From assembly GCF_000565285.1 (NCBI RefSeq), contig NZ_APVL01000024.1:1-40309 (forward strand): DNA of 40,309 nucleotides. The letters are read 5' to 3'. The stretch is from Cytobacillus firmus DS1 (GTDB lineage Bacteria > Bacillota > Bacilli > Bacillales > Cytobacillaceae). This document shows, in pieces, positions 27,501 through 33,900 of the stretch. The stretch's first letter is position 1. Each line of letters opens with the position of its first letter. The notes below the pieces were generated by a model, which saw only the letters and a list, made by a program, of their open reading frames with translations, ran no database searches and had not been told where the DNA came from. The translations under genes and the position numbers were made by a program.

Positions 27501-29725
27501 TACAGGATATTAAGGATTACATTATCGGGCAGTATTTAGTTACAAACCCTGGTGAGAATCATACAATCCTTTTAGGTGAAGAAATTGATTATAGCGTCAC
27601 TTATGAAGATTTTGAGAATGATCCTGAGCTAGCAAGAGAGTGGAAATTTTCTCATGATCCTACAAAGGTAAATGGCAGAACGATTGATAACCAACATTCT
27701 AAAATTGCACAAAGTGATTTTTGGGTAAGTGCTCCACTTCAATTGAAAGCGGTCGGTACCTATAAAATTCAACTAAGGTCCAAGGACAACCCGGTGCATT
27801 TTGGTGATAATCGCTTTAATAATTATCAAAAATGGTCGGATGAGGAAATCGTTAGAGAATATACGGTAAATGTTCACCGGCGCCCAATTGCTGACTTTAC
27901 TTTTAAGATTGATGTGGCTGATAACTACAGGTTGGATTTAGATCCCAAGCCTTCATACGACCCTGAACATCAGTTTAATCGAGATGATAAAGGTATTGTA
28001 GAGTACGAATGGACGTCTTATATGGTGGATGGAGTGAAGTACAATGGTGCTCCACCTAGCAATTTGCAAGTAAATAAGATATATGATGTAACGCTCCAAG
28101 TAAAAGATATTGATGGGGCATATGGCAGCACAACCAAGCGGATAAGCACTATGGGCATGAACCAAAAACCAATTGCTTTGTTTGATGCACCGGATGTAGT
28201 TTATCGAAGCCAGCCTTTAAATATCGTTGATAGAAGTTATGACCCGGATGGGGACCCATTAACGAACTATCAATTTACTATTCGTAAACAAGGTTCTTCA
28301 ACCATTCTAAAAACATTATCAACTTTCCCGAAAAGTTTCGCTGAGTTGGGATTAGGAGAAGGCACCTATACAATGGGATTAACCGTTGATGATATTCCGA
28401 AAACTGGTCCTAGCTTGCGCTCGGATTTGTATGAGCGGAATATTAAAGTCATCTTAGACAATAATCCGCCTACTTCTGTCTTTTCACTTACACCAAATCC
28501 AATTCAGTTGGGGTTAAACCAGGAAGCTACGTATAAAGATTCTAGCTATGACATCGATGGGCACCCATTGATAAATTATTCCTGGAAGATTAACAAAGTT
28601 GATGAGGATGGAAATATTATAAATAGCTGGGAAACTGGGGTGCCACCTACAGATTTTAGTCAATATGGTGTTGGCACATATGACGTGTATCAGACAGTAT
28701 TTGATGATCCTCCAGCTCCTTTACCATCCCTTTCGGATACAAGCATGGTAAGAATTGAAGTGATCATTGGAAAACAAAAACCTTTTGCTTTAATCGATTG
28801 GTCACCGAAAATGCCAGTAGAAGGAGATACTATTACACTCGATCCTTCAAAATCATTTGACTTGGATGGTACAGTAGAGAAATGGGAGTGGGAAATTACA
28901 AATCCTGCTGGCCAAAAAACTACCTCTAGCGCTAAGAATCCAATAATCACGAATGCAGTTAAAGGTGATTATAAGGCTCAGCTTCATGTGTATGACAATG
29001 ATAACTTGAGAAGTGAAGTACCTGCTGTCCAGGTTATTACTGTTAAGGAGAAGCCGCCAAATGAAATCCCAGTAGCATCATTTACATGGAGTCCTTTACA
29101 GTTAACCTATGGAGATACTGTCAAATTTAATCCTGACAACAGTTACGATCCCGATGGAGAGGTTGTAGCATGGAATTGGACATTTGAGGATTTATGCGGA
29201 AATGTAACATCAAGTACGCAGCAATATCCAGAGTTTCCAACTAACTCATTTAGATACAAAGTTTCTTTGGTTGTTACTGATAATGAAGGGGCTAAATCAG
29301 AGATTGTTACACAGTATGTTTTTGTGAATCCTGTTTTAGAGCCGCTTGTTTATCACACTCCTGAGTGGGAAGAAATACGGATTAAAAATAATCGACCATT
29401 CAAGCTCTTTTATGCAGGTGAGAAATTCTTAATTCGTCTCACTACATCTCCTGCAGAGTCGGTGTCTGGAACTGTTGATTTTGGCGGTTCTATCGGCCCT
29501 GTTGAAATTCCAACTACTTTATTTACAAAAATTAATGGGGTTGGAACTATATGGGAAGCGGAGTTGTGGCGAGAAGACTTTGCATACATTCCGGAGGGGC
29601 AATATTACTTTGAATTTAAGTCTGTTCATGATGCAGGTTCAGAGAAGGTTTTCGCTGAAGGCCTCTATGATGTGACAATAGATTCAAATATTTATGAAGC
29701 CCTTAATTTTCATAGAAACCAATAA
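24566..29725 (+). CDS. Giant secreted PKD-repeat protein
   Basis: The 1719-aa protein starts with a signal peptide (MFKYRKYRILGIICLLFIF; end near residue 32). A BIG2-like Ig domain spans about 220-308 (IEPPTQTIKVGETATYKA). PKD-type domains begin near 320, 405, 509, 1105, 1199, 1300, 1402 and 1501, several with YDPDG, FDLDG or TDPDG turns. Between about 655 and 1000 is an unusual segment. It begins RKVDLVLDIGG, has a Ser/Tyr/Gly-rich stretch and a few Cys, and returns to ordered sequence at DVVYARFDNQSW; a split von Willebrand-A-like fold is possible but unproven. There is no LPXTG and no C-terminal membrane span, so it is probably released or held non-covalently. An adhesive or scaffold role is inferred. 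Confidence 0.9.
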   Translation: MFKYRKYRILGIICLLFIFLLNSFTLIGNATDPPISKIGTADKSYPHIHDKPGEWNPISIDGYFIRSDTNQLRANWHSKRAPGVELGGIGYDSPTGYTPPKGKVIHSILRYPVYEMRTYDVQKEKSGCDGGLQTDDKCNPFYFDGVAGEDNRWAKEGNIEKKEHWAFYGYAYRDNDVLGIPNMLYYRFRTAKLRVQGDDGLGHGGTPWYKYDFKIMDDPNARGLRIEPPTQTIKVGETATYKAIYSALDGKEYDKTLDKLSTWSITDTSLASSSTKGKFVGEKVGTTTVKVDYGSLSATATLKVVAADPPEEPEEPKENLPPLANLFVEPEYYWPETVTFQDNSTDPDGEIVSRELTVDGSPSNFSRNFPRVTAEETHDAALKVTDDAGASDTDARSFKILPTTPTAMLEINGTLKENRKVSFNAHGSDKATKAIRVAPINYNLTTWDFKPVTPGITQGDIKIEHTSDGGIKDVLFKKAGEYEVTITVTNKYSEVSEPYTAKITIMPDEKPIAKFTVDQKVALRDGTTKKATIELKDFSNSIDDDFIKQRIWYVEYDSNNDGIFGTAMDTSRQVISSGNETTVYYETDRVGHYRFTLEVVEGFGQPTIQRFITDADYRRDVTEKVDSGDRVTEYTKLTNFNIIDKDKAVEVSNTPPVVDFGMQTHRKVDLVLDIGGLTKATQQHMTGNRPGGTSNNDGGGYYDHKYYTYDYSERNEVASLAASLETDLKTKGIDARVVIDNDFYHIYDTDGTCIKSIPQWGWSTYYRTIQTTASNTVSNYSSSPPGGSYSPPAGYSITNTVHTGSYQNTSNYTVVGSGSFSSAAEADAYPVGRDSRICSWNADNTVYSCTFIRYQWVHSYTYYLEKQEPYQVWEVQYYYNQGCNSTEQTDPTRMKDNFVSQTYRNNADVVYARFDNQSWTWVNDTSQVNPIVSKMRQDNPFFWHFAYNSNRSNFDRFTTTAATLGKFSLYDFLYKGRNVQDIKDYIIGQYLVTNPGENHTILLGEEIDYSVTYEDFENDPELAREWKFSHDPTKVNGRTIDNQHSKIAQSDFWVSAPLQLKAVGTYKIQLRSKDNPVHFGDNRFNNYQKWSDEEIVREYTVNVHRRPIADFTFKIDVADNYRLDLDPKPSYDPEHQFNRDDKGIVEYEWTSYMVDGVKYNGAPPSNLQVNKIYDVTLQVKDIDGAYGSTTKRISTMGMNQKPIALFDAPDVVYRSQPLNIVDRSYDPDGDPLTNYQFTIRKQGSSTILKTLSTFPKSFAELGLGEGTYTMGLTVDDIPKTGPSLRSDLYERNIKVILDNNPPTSVFSLTPNPIQLGLNQEATYKDSSYDIDGHPLINYSWKINKVDEDGNIINSWETGVPPTDFSQYGVGTYDVYQTVFDDPPAPLPSLSDTSMVRIEVIIGKQKPFALIDWSPKMPVEGDTITLDPSKSFDLDGTVEKWEWEITNPAGQKTTSSAKNPIITNAVKGDYKAQLHVYDNDNLRSEVPAVQVITVKEKPPNEIPVASFTWSPLQLTYGDTVKFNPDNSYDPDGEVVAWNWTFEDLCGNVTSSTQQYPEFPTNSFRYKVSLVVTDNEGAKSEIVTQYVFVNPVLEPLVYHTPEWEEIRIKNNRPFKLFYAGEKFLIRLTTSPAESVSGTVDFGGSIGPVEIPTTLFTKINGVGTIWEAELWREDFAYIPEGQYYFEFKSVHDAGSEKVFAEGLYDVTIDSNIYEALNFHRNQ

Positions 29726-29744
29726 GGGTTAGCACAACTTTAGG

Positions 29745-29767
29745 GCCCTTCAATTTTTGAAGGGCCT
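29745..29767 (+). terminator. Hairpin after the PKD gene
   Basis: GGCCCTTCAA and TTGAAGGGCC form a perfect 10-bp stem with a 3-nt loop. It lacks a strong T-run but is well placed to end the operon. Confidence 0.6.
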
Positions 29768-29901
29768 CGTTACAAGAATATGTGAATTTCTGTATTTATA
29801 CTAACGGGGTAATTTAGTTTAATAAGAATTTAGGCTTTAATGAATTTATTGATGTTTATATGTTACATTTTCAAATCAATAATACATTCAAAGGGTGATG
29901 A

Positions 29902-30093
29902 ATGTTGAATTATGAGCAACTACTTAAACTTAATGCGGTTTGCTTTTTAATTGCTGGAATAGTTTTTTTGATCTTTGGAGTTTTAGGTATCAATAGGACT
30001 CTCTTTTTCATTTTAAGTGTACTGGTTATCGTTAATTCAATTATATTTACTACATTAATTAAACGTAGAATTACAGAAAAGAAAGAGATTTAA
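29902..30093 (+). CDS. Small two-span membrane protein
   Basis: This 63-aa protein has two hydrophobic helices (about 11-30 and 34-53) and a basic tail (KRRITEKKEI). The ATG follows AAGGGTGATG. No family is recognised. A weak hairpin follows the stop. Confidence 0.65.
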   Translation: MLNYEQLLKLNAVCFLIAGIVFLIFGVLGINRTLFFILSVLVIVNSIIFTTLIKRRITEKKEI

Positions 30094-30095
30094 AA

Positions 30096-30124
30096 AGAGC
30101 GATAGTCCTTGGATTATCGCTTCT
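30096..30124 (+). terminator. Probable terminator after the small membrane protein
   Basis: AGCGATA pairs with TATCGCT over a loop, flanked by AAAAAG and TCTCTTAT. Moderate strength. Confidence 0.5.
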
Positions 30125-30273
30125 CTTATAAAATAATTTAACTAACTTATATAAATGGAAGTTTCAAATATCATTAAGATATCCTTAATTAAGTATTCGA
30201 CCTCTTTGTTTTTATATATTTTACCAGAAGGAACGTATATTACTATTTTCATTCTTAAAAGGTGGTCGCAACT

Positions 30274-31056
30274 ATGAAGTTTGAAGGGAAAATTCTCTTC
30301 TATGTGAAAGATACTTATAATTGTGTTCATATTTATAAAAAGAAGTCCAAAGGGCCTGCTGAAATAGAAAAATACCAAGAATATGTTGATAGGTTGAAAG
30401 AAGAATTGACGGATAAGTTAGTTAAAGCATTCATAGTTAAGCATGAAGAAGGCCGCAATATATACATTAGGTGTACCGACACCTGGAGGACAGACCTAAA
30501 TGAAACAATCTCTCCAAACCATCAAAAATACATAAACTTTCTTTCAGAGAATAGAGAAGATATTCGGTTTGTTGGTCCGTATAAAGCTATGAGACGAAAA
30601 GGACTACACTTATGCAGCAGAGGTCATGAGTGGGTAATTGAACCAATCAAAGTTAAGCGAGGTGAAACTTGTAGCCATTGTAGAAAGAAAATCAAGGAGT
30701 CAAATGGAGCCAAGTTTATAACAAATTTACTGGCATCTCAAAAAATTGAATTTATCAAAGAAGTGTCTATGAAGCGATTTGGTTGTGATAGAGACTTCCG
30801 GCTGGACTTTGTAATATGTCAAAATAACTTTCCGCTGTTTGCTATAGAATTCAATGGGATACAGCATTATAAATATATGAGATCAGAATACTTTGGAGGT
30901 TTTAAGGGGTCTAGAGAGAGAATGAAGCGGGATAGAATCAAAAGGGAGTTTTGTTGGTCGTTAGGATTACCTGTAGTTGATATACCATATACGGAATCAG
31001 AGGAACAAATTTTGAATACAGTTATTTATTTCTTAAAATTGTTTGAATTGGTGTAG
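30274..31056 (+). CDS. Zinc-ribbon, PD-(D/E)XK-type endonuclease-like protein
   Basis: ATG 30274 follows AAAAGGTGG; GTG 30262 is too early for that site. The 260-aa product has a central zinc-ribbon-like block (CSRGHEWVIEPIKVKRG, then CSHC, about 115-140). A C-terminal nuclease-like domain has RLDFVIC followed by FAIEFNGIQHYK, the D...ExxG/QHY pattern of Vsr- and DUF723-like endonucleases found in phages and mobile elements. The first 100 residues are not recognised. It stands alone between two hairpins. A homing or mobile-element DNA-cleavage role is plausible; the substrate is unknown. Confidence 0.72.
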   Translation: MKFEGKILFYVKDTYNCVHIYKKKSKGPAEIEKYQEYVDRLKEELTDKLVKAFIVKHEEGRNIYIRCTDTWRTDLNETISPNHQKYINFLSENREDIRFVGPYKAMRRKGLHLCSRGHEWVIEPIKVKRGETCSHCRKKIKESNGAKFITNLLASQKIEFIKEVSMKRFGCDRDFRLDFVICQNNFPLFAIEFNGIQHYKYMRSEYFGGFKGSRERMKRDRIKREFCWSLGLPVVDIPYTESEEQILNTVIYFLKLFELV

Positions 31057-31086
31057 CAACGTTTCAGTACTTAGCAGAGAAATCGC

Positions 31087-31116
31087 TTGTATCCATGGAA
31101 GGATTTTCTATATAAT
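31087..31116 (+). promoter_or_regulatory. Probable promoter for the 95-aa gene
   Basis: TTGTAT (31087-31092) and TATAAT (31111-31116) are 18 bp apart. Transcription would start about 60 nt before the hairpin at 31186-31251. Confidence 0.65.
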
Positions 31117-31185
31117 ATATATATACGTCTAGTTTTTATTATTATCCCACTCATGCGAGAAGGACTTTCCCATTTTATTTAATAC

Positions 31186-31251
31186 GCCCTATATTGGTGA
31201 ATTTTTGCTGCTTAAAGCATTAATTAGCCGGTATAGGGCTTTTTTATTTTT
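31186..31251 (+). terminator. Terminator-like leader hairpin before the 95-aa gene
   Basis: GCCCTATATTGG pairs with CCGGTATAGGGC (12 bp with two G-T pairs) around a 30-nt loop and is followed by TTTTTTATTTTTT. The ribosome site AGGAGGTG begins within about 2 nt of the T-run, so the hairpin is between a promoter and its gene. Confidence 0.8.
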
Positions 31252-31265
31252 TAGGAGGTGAAAAC

Positions 31266-31553
31266 ATGGACTTTAATCCATTTGTAAACAACCCTCAATT
31301 TAATCCTTCAAAACATCTAAAGAGTACTAAAAGAAAAGTTCAGCCATGGGAGCAACTGCAGGAAGGAAAATGCTATGAAATTAAAATTGAGGGAGAAGAA
31401 ACAAGAACTTACGAAGTTAGAGGGTTTTGGTGTGATGAGAGTGATGGAACTATTTTTGTCATTCTATGGCCAGAAGGAGAAACAAGAGCAACGGATTTTG
31501 TTTCAAATGAAATTCTCTCTGTTAGAGAGATTAATAAAAATGCCGATATGTAG
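31266..31553 (+). CDS. Small hypothetical protein
   Basis: This 95-aa product is not recognised. The sequence from residue 25 on looks like a compact beta domain (YEIKIEGEETRTYEVRGFW). The ATG has an excellent AGGAGGTGAAAAC ribosome site. It is preceded by the leader hairpin and followed after 92 nt by the next membrane-protein gene on the same strand, without a terminator between. Confidence 0.75.
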   Translation: MDFNPFVNNPQFNPSKHLKSTKRKVQPWEQLQEGKCYEIKIEGEETRTYEVRGFWCDESDGTIFVILWPEGETRATDFVSNEILSVREINKNADM

Positions 31554-31645
31554 TATATAAATGTCAGGATACTTTAATCGGACAAATAATAATAAAAACA
31601 CTTAGTGATTTTAAATCGTTTAATGTAAAGGAGGAATCAATTCTT

Positions 31646-32167
31646 ATGAGAAAATCAATCTTTGGATGGATATGGGGATCAATTGCCTTTGTTTTCTTAT
31701 TAATCAGTTTTTACAGTACCCATATGGGGAGTGAATTGGATAAGCAGTTACAGTCTAATCAGGAATCGCTATTAAGACTTCAACAAGAAAAATATTTGCT
31801 TAACAAGGAAATAGGAGGCCTTGATAGCAAGAAGCAAGCAGCCTTAATTGAAAATAAGGAATCCTTGTTAGATAAGTTGGTACAAGATGAGTTTGCAGTA
31901 CAAACTGCGGGACTTGGGTTGCAAGATCTAAAAAATGATTTTACAACATTTCAGTCTTATATGGCGGGGGCGGGTTTATTCTTAACAATTGCTGCAATAG
32001 CGATAACATATTCGCTTAGCAGCAAACCAAAGAAAAAATCTAATCAATTAGAAGAGCGCCGATTGGTATCTGGACAAGGTATATATATACCTGCTAACCA
32101 GGAGCAGTTAGCGAGGGATATAAATCATGAGGTTGAGAAATATCTAAAAGAGTCAGGAAAAAAATAG
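31646..32167 (+). CDS. Two-span membrane protein with coiled-coil middle
   Basis: The 173-aa protein has an N-terminal hydrophobic span (about 7-25), a long charged helical stretch (about 30-80, LDKQLQSNQESLLRLQQEK) likely to form a coiled coil, and a second span (about 107-125). A basic cytoplasmic tail follows. The ATG follows AAAGGAGGAAT. No family is recognised. It is probably co-transcribed with the 95-aa gene. Confidence 0.75.
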   Translation: MRKSIFGWIWGSIAFVFLLISFYSTHMGSELDKQLQSNQESLLRLQQEKYLLNKEIGGLDSKKQAALIENKESLLDKLVQDEFAVQTAGLGLQDLKNDFTTFQSYMAGAGLFLTIAAIAITYSLSSKPKKKSNQLEERRLVSGQGIYIPANQEQLARDINHEVEKYLKESGKK

Positions 32168-32265
32168 TTCATGTAATCAAAAACTTTCTTGATACTAGGG
32201 GAGAATCAGTTTAAAGCATCTTGTTGTGAAAATATAAAAATACGGATAGTAACGGTATTTACCTT

Positions 32266-32298
32266 AAAGAGCATTGTTTTTATGCTCTTTTTTCTTTT
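32266..32298 (+). terminator. Terminator-like hairpin before the first Cys-rich paralog
   Basis: AAAGAGCAT (32266-32274) and ATGCTCTTT (32282-32290) form a 9-bp stem with a 7-nt loop, followed by TTTCTTTT. It may simply end the 31266-32167 operon, or be part of the leader of the gene at 32384. Confidence 0.75.
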
Positions 32299-32383
32299 GG
32301 CCGGCTTTTTGCTGGAACGATTGCCCTTGATGATAATGGTTGTAGTTCTACAAAATATTAAGAATATAGGGAGGATAATAGTG

Positions 32384-32782
32384 ATGACTAAGACCTGTAT
32401 GGAGAAAGACTGTCAATTTGGTGGGTTAGTGCAAGAAATCAATGACGGACAAACCGTGAAAGTTCTTTGTGGAGTTCACTCCATAATGTACGCCTTAAAC
32501 GAATCAAAATTAACTTATAAAAAAGGATATCCGCTTAAGAGTGAGTTAAAGGAACAGGCTGATTGTAGCTGTTGCAATAACCTAGCCATTAACATGATTG
32601 AACATCTCCCGACCGAGAATACGCAGTGGACGCTTTGTGAAACCCATTTGAAAAAGCTGCTGACACATTCATTAAGCCCAAAAGAATTTCACCAGCTTTA
32701 TAACCAATATGGTGATGTCTATTTATTACATGATGATTTTTATGACCCTGAAACAGGAATAGCCTTTCAACAAATTGAATAG
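32384..32782 (+). CDS. Cys-rich 132-aa protein, paralog 1
   Basis: ATG 32384 (or GTG 32381) follows AGGGAGG; the frame is open further upstream but without a ribosome site. The 132-aa protein has CMEKDC near the N-terminus, LCGVH, a central CSCC, and LCETHLKKLLTH. It ends in a conserved block YGDVYLLHDDFYDPETG. The Cys and His spacing suggests two or three zinc sites. It has the same length and order of motifs as the protein at 33230-33628. No known family is recognised. Confidence 0.82.
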   Translation: MTKTCMEKDCQFGGLVQEINDGQTVKVLCGVHSIMYALNESKLTYKKGYPLKSELKEQADCSCCNNLAINMIEHLPTENTQWTLCETHLKKLLTHSLSPKEFHQLYNQYGDVYLLHDDFYDPETGIAFQQIE

Positions 32783-32867
32783 ATTCTTTCATCCTTTACT
32801 CTTTGGAATACACATAGTTGAATAGAAAAAAATACCAAGAAATCTTTTTTCATTATGAAAATTATGG

Positions 32868-32873
32868 TATAAT
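32868..32873 (+). promoter_or_regulatory. Extended -10 promoter element for the DUF2187 operon
   Basis: TGGTATAAT (TATAAT at 32868-32873 with upstream TGN) is an extended -10. A T-rich stretch lies at -35. Transcription would begin about 25 nt before the hairpin at 32906. Confidence 0.55.
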
Positions 32874-32905
32874 TGATTTGGAAATTATACGGGAAAACAA
32901 ATTGG

Positions 32906-32944
32906 AAGCACCAATTAGCTGTTAAGGCTTATTGGTGCTTTTTT
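32906..32944 (+). terminator. Terminator-like leader hairpin before the DUF2187 gene
   Basis: AAGCACCAAT (32906-32915) and ATTGGTGCTT (32931-32940) form a 10-bp stem extended inside by AGC/GCT, followed by TTTTTT. It is downstream of the promoter at 32868 and 50 nt upstream of the start codon. Confidence 0.85.
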
Positions 32945-32994
32945 GCGCTTCTGCTGAAATTAAGACATTATACCCTTAAAAGGAGGTCAAATAA

Positions 32995-33201
32995 ATGGCA
33001 ATTAGGCATGCAAGTAAAGGTGACTCTATACTATTCTCCCGCAGAGGAAATGAAATTGAAGGAAAAGTCTTTTTGGTAAGAGACAACAGTGTGCTGGTTG
33101 ATATATCAGCAACTGATGCGTTTCTATTAGGTTTGGAGAGCTCAAACACCGTTGTGGCACATAAAAATTATAAGATACTTAAAAGAAATAAAAGGAAGTA
33201 A
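32995..33201 (+). CDS. DUF2187 (YkvS-like) small protein
   Basis: This 68-aa protein resembles the DUF2187 family, of which B. subtilis YkvS is a member. It has GDSILFSRRGNEIEGKVF, NSVLVDIS and the closing TVVAHKNYKIL. The fold is probably a small beta barrel of the kind that can bind nucleic acid; no function is established. The ATG follows AAAAGGAGG. It leads an operon with the second Cys-rich paralog and two tiny coupled ORFs. Confidence 0.85.
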   Translation: MAIRHASKGDSILFSRRGNEIEGKVFLVRDNSVLVDISATDAFLLGLESSNTVVAHKNYKILKRNKRK

Positions 33202-33229
33202 GCTTCAAATCAAGAGGAGGAGAATCAAG

Positions 33230-33628
33230 ATGTCAATGAAATGCATGGAAAAGAACTGTGTCAATGAATTGATGTTAATTTCAATAAATGATGGAGAAGA
33301 CAGGCTGAACCTTTGTTTTAATCATGCAACAATATTTGCAAGTGACGAGCGGTTGATCACACTAAAGGAAACAGCTCCTCAAATAAGTAGCAGCAAATTA
33401 GATAAAACTTGTGATTGTTGCTCTGAAGCGGCATTAGAAGCTTCAGAATTGGATCCATTTAACGATGATATAACATGGAATTTATGCATGGATCATTTAA
33501 AGAAGCTATTGACTCATCAACTGAGTAGAGAAGAGTATAAATCTTTATATCACATATACGGTGATGTTTATTTGCTGCATGATGATTTTTATAATTCCAC
33601 TTCAGGTGTTGCTGTAACTAGTCTGTGA
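33230..33628 (+). CDS. Cys-rich 132-aa protein, paralog 2
   Basis: ATG 33230 follows AGAGGAGGAG; the upstream frame has no comparable site. Like the protein at 32384 it is 132 aa, with CMEKNC, LCFNH, CDCC, LCMDHLKKLLTH and YGDVYLLHDDFY at matching positions. The N-terminal and middle parts have diverged, while the last 45 residues are well conserved. The stop overlaps the next ATG (TGATG). A zinc-binding role is inferred from the Cys/His pattern. Confidence 0.83.
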   Translation: MSMKCMEKNCVNELMLISINDGEDRLNLCFNHATIFASDERLITLKETAPQISSSKLDKTCDCCSEAALEASELDPFNDDITWNLCMDHLKKLLTHQLSREEYKSLYHIYGDVYLLHDDFYNSTSGVAVTSL

Positions 33629-33735
33629 TGGAATTAAAAAATAAAATTGTTCAGGAGATTATAGGTTCAAGATATTGGAACAATAAACAACAATTTTTAT
33701 TTACCAGTTACGTGAAAGGAAAGCAAACCTTATGA
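33628..33735 (+). CDS. Tiny coupled ORF, 35 aa
   Basis: The ATG overlaps the previous stop (TGATG) and its own stop overlaps the next ATG (ATGA), a clear sign of translational coupling. The product, starting MELKNKIVQEIIGSRYW, is not recognised. It has no separate ribosome site. Confidence 0.55.
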   Translation: MELKNKIVQEIIGSRYWNNKQQFLFTSYVKGKQTL

Positions 33736-33863
33736 TCACAGAAGCAAAGATTATTGGAGAGATTCAGACATTTAACAACCAGGAGGAACCCTATAGAATT
33801 TTTATAAAAATTAGTTCAAACAATAAGGGGTACCGTCAGGAAAATGCGGATTTACAACGTTAA
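33732..33863 (+). pseudogene. Small host gene truncated by transposon B
   Basis: ATG 33732 overlaps the preceding stop and follows GAAAGGAAAG. Thirty-two native codons (MITEAKIIGEIQTFN...KISSNNK) run into the transposon end at 33827, which adds GYRQENADLQR and a stop at 33861-33863. The rest of the gene should lie beyond the right end of transposon B, outside the window. The identity is unknown. Confidence 0.7.
33822..33826. repeat. Predicted target-site duplication of transposon B, left copy (AATAA)
   Basis: The five bases just outside the left terminal repeat. The matching copy should follow the right end, which is not in the window. Confidence 0.5.
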
Positions 33864-33864
33864 G
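33827..33864. repeat. Transposon B left terminal inverted repeat
   Basis: The 38-bp sequence begins GGGGTACCGTCAGGAAAATG and ends ACAACGTTAAG, nearly the Tn1546 end as I recall it. It shares the outer GGGGTACCG and inner ACGTTAAG with transposon A; the middle differs. Confidence 0.9.
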
Positions 33865-33900
33865 CACAATTCCGAGACAATTCCCCTATTTTTAACAACG

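Noticed and set aside
24517..29700. Several open frames of 60-110 codons on both strands across the secreted-protein operon
   Set aside because: All are shadows of the 1719-aa PKD gene with no ribosome sites.
30142..30378. Minus-strand ORF overlapping the start of the zinc-ribbon nuclease gene
   Set aside because: It overlaps the start of a better-supported gene, lacks a ribosome site and looks like an antisense shadow.
31153..31182. Nine-codon leader ORF (MREGLSHFI) just before the hairpin at 31186
   Set aside because: It has no ribosome site, and short ORFs occur easily by chance. It is worth remembering only if the hairpin proves to be an attenuator.
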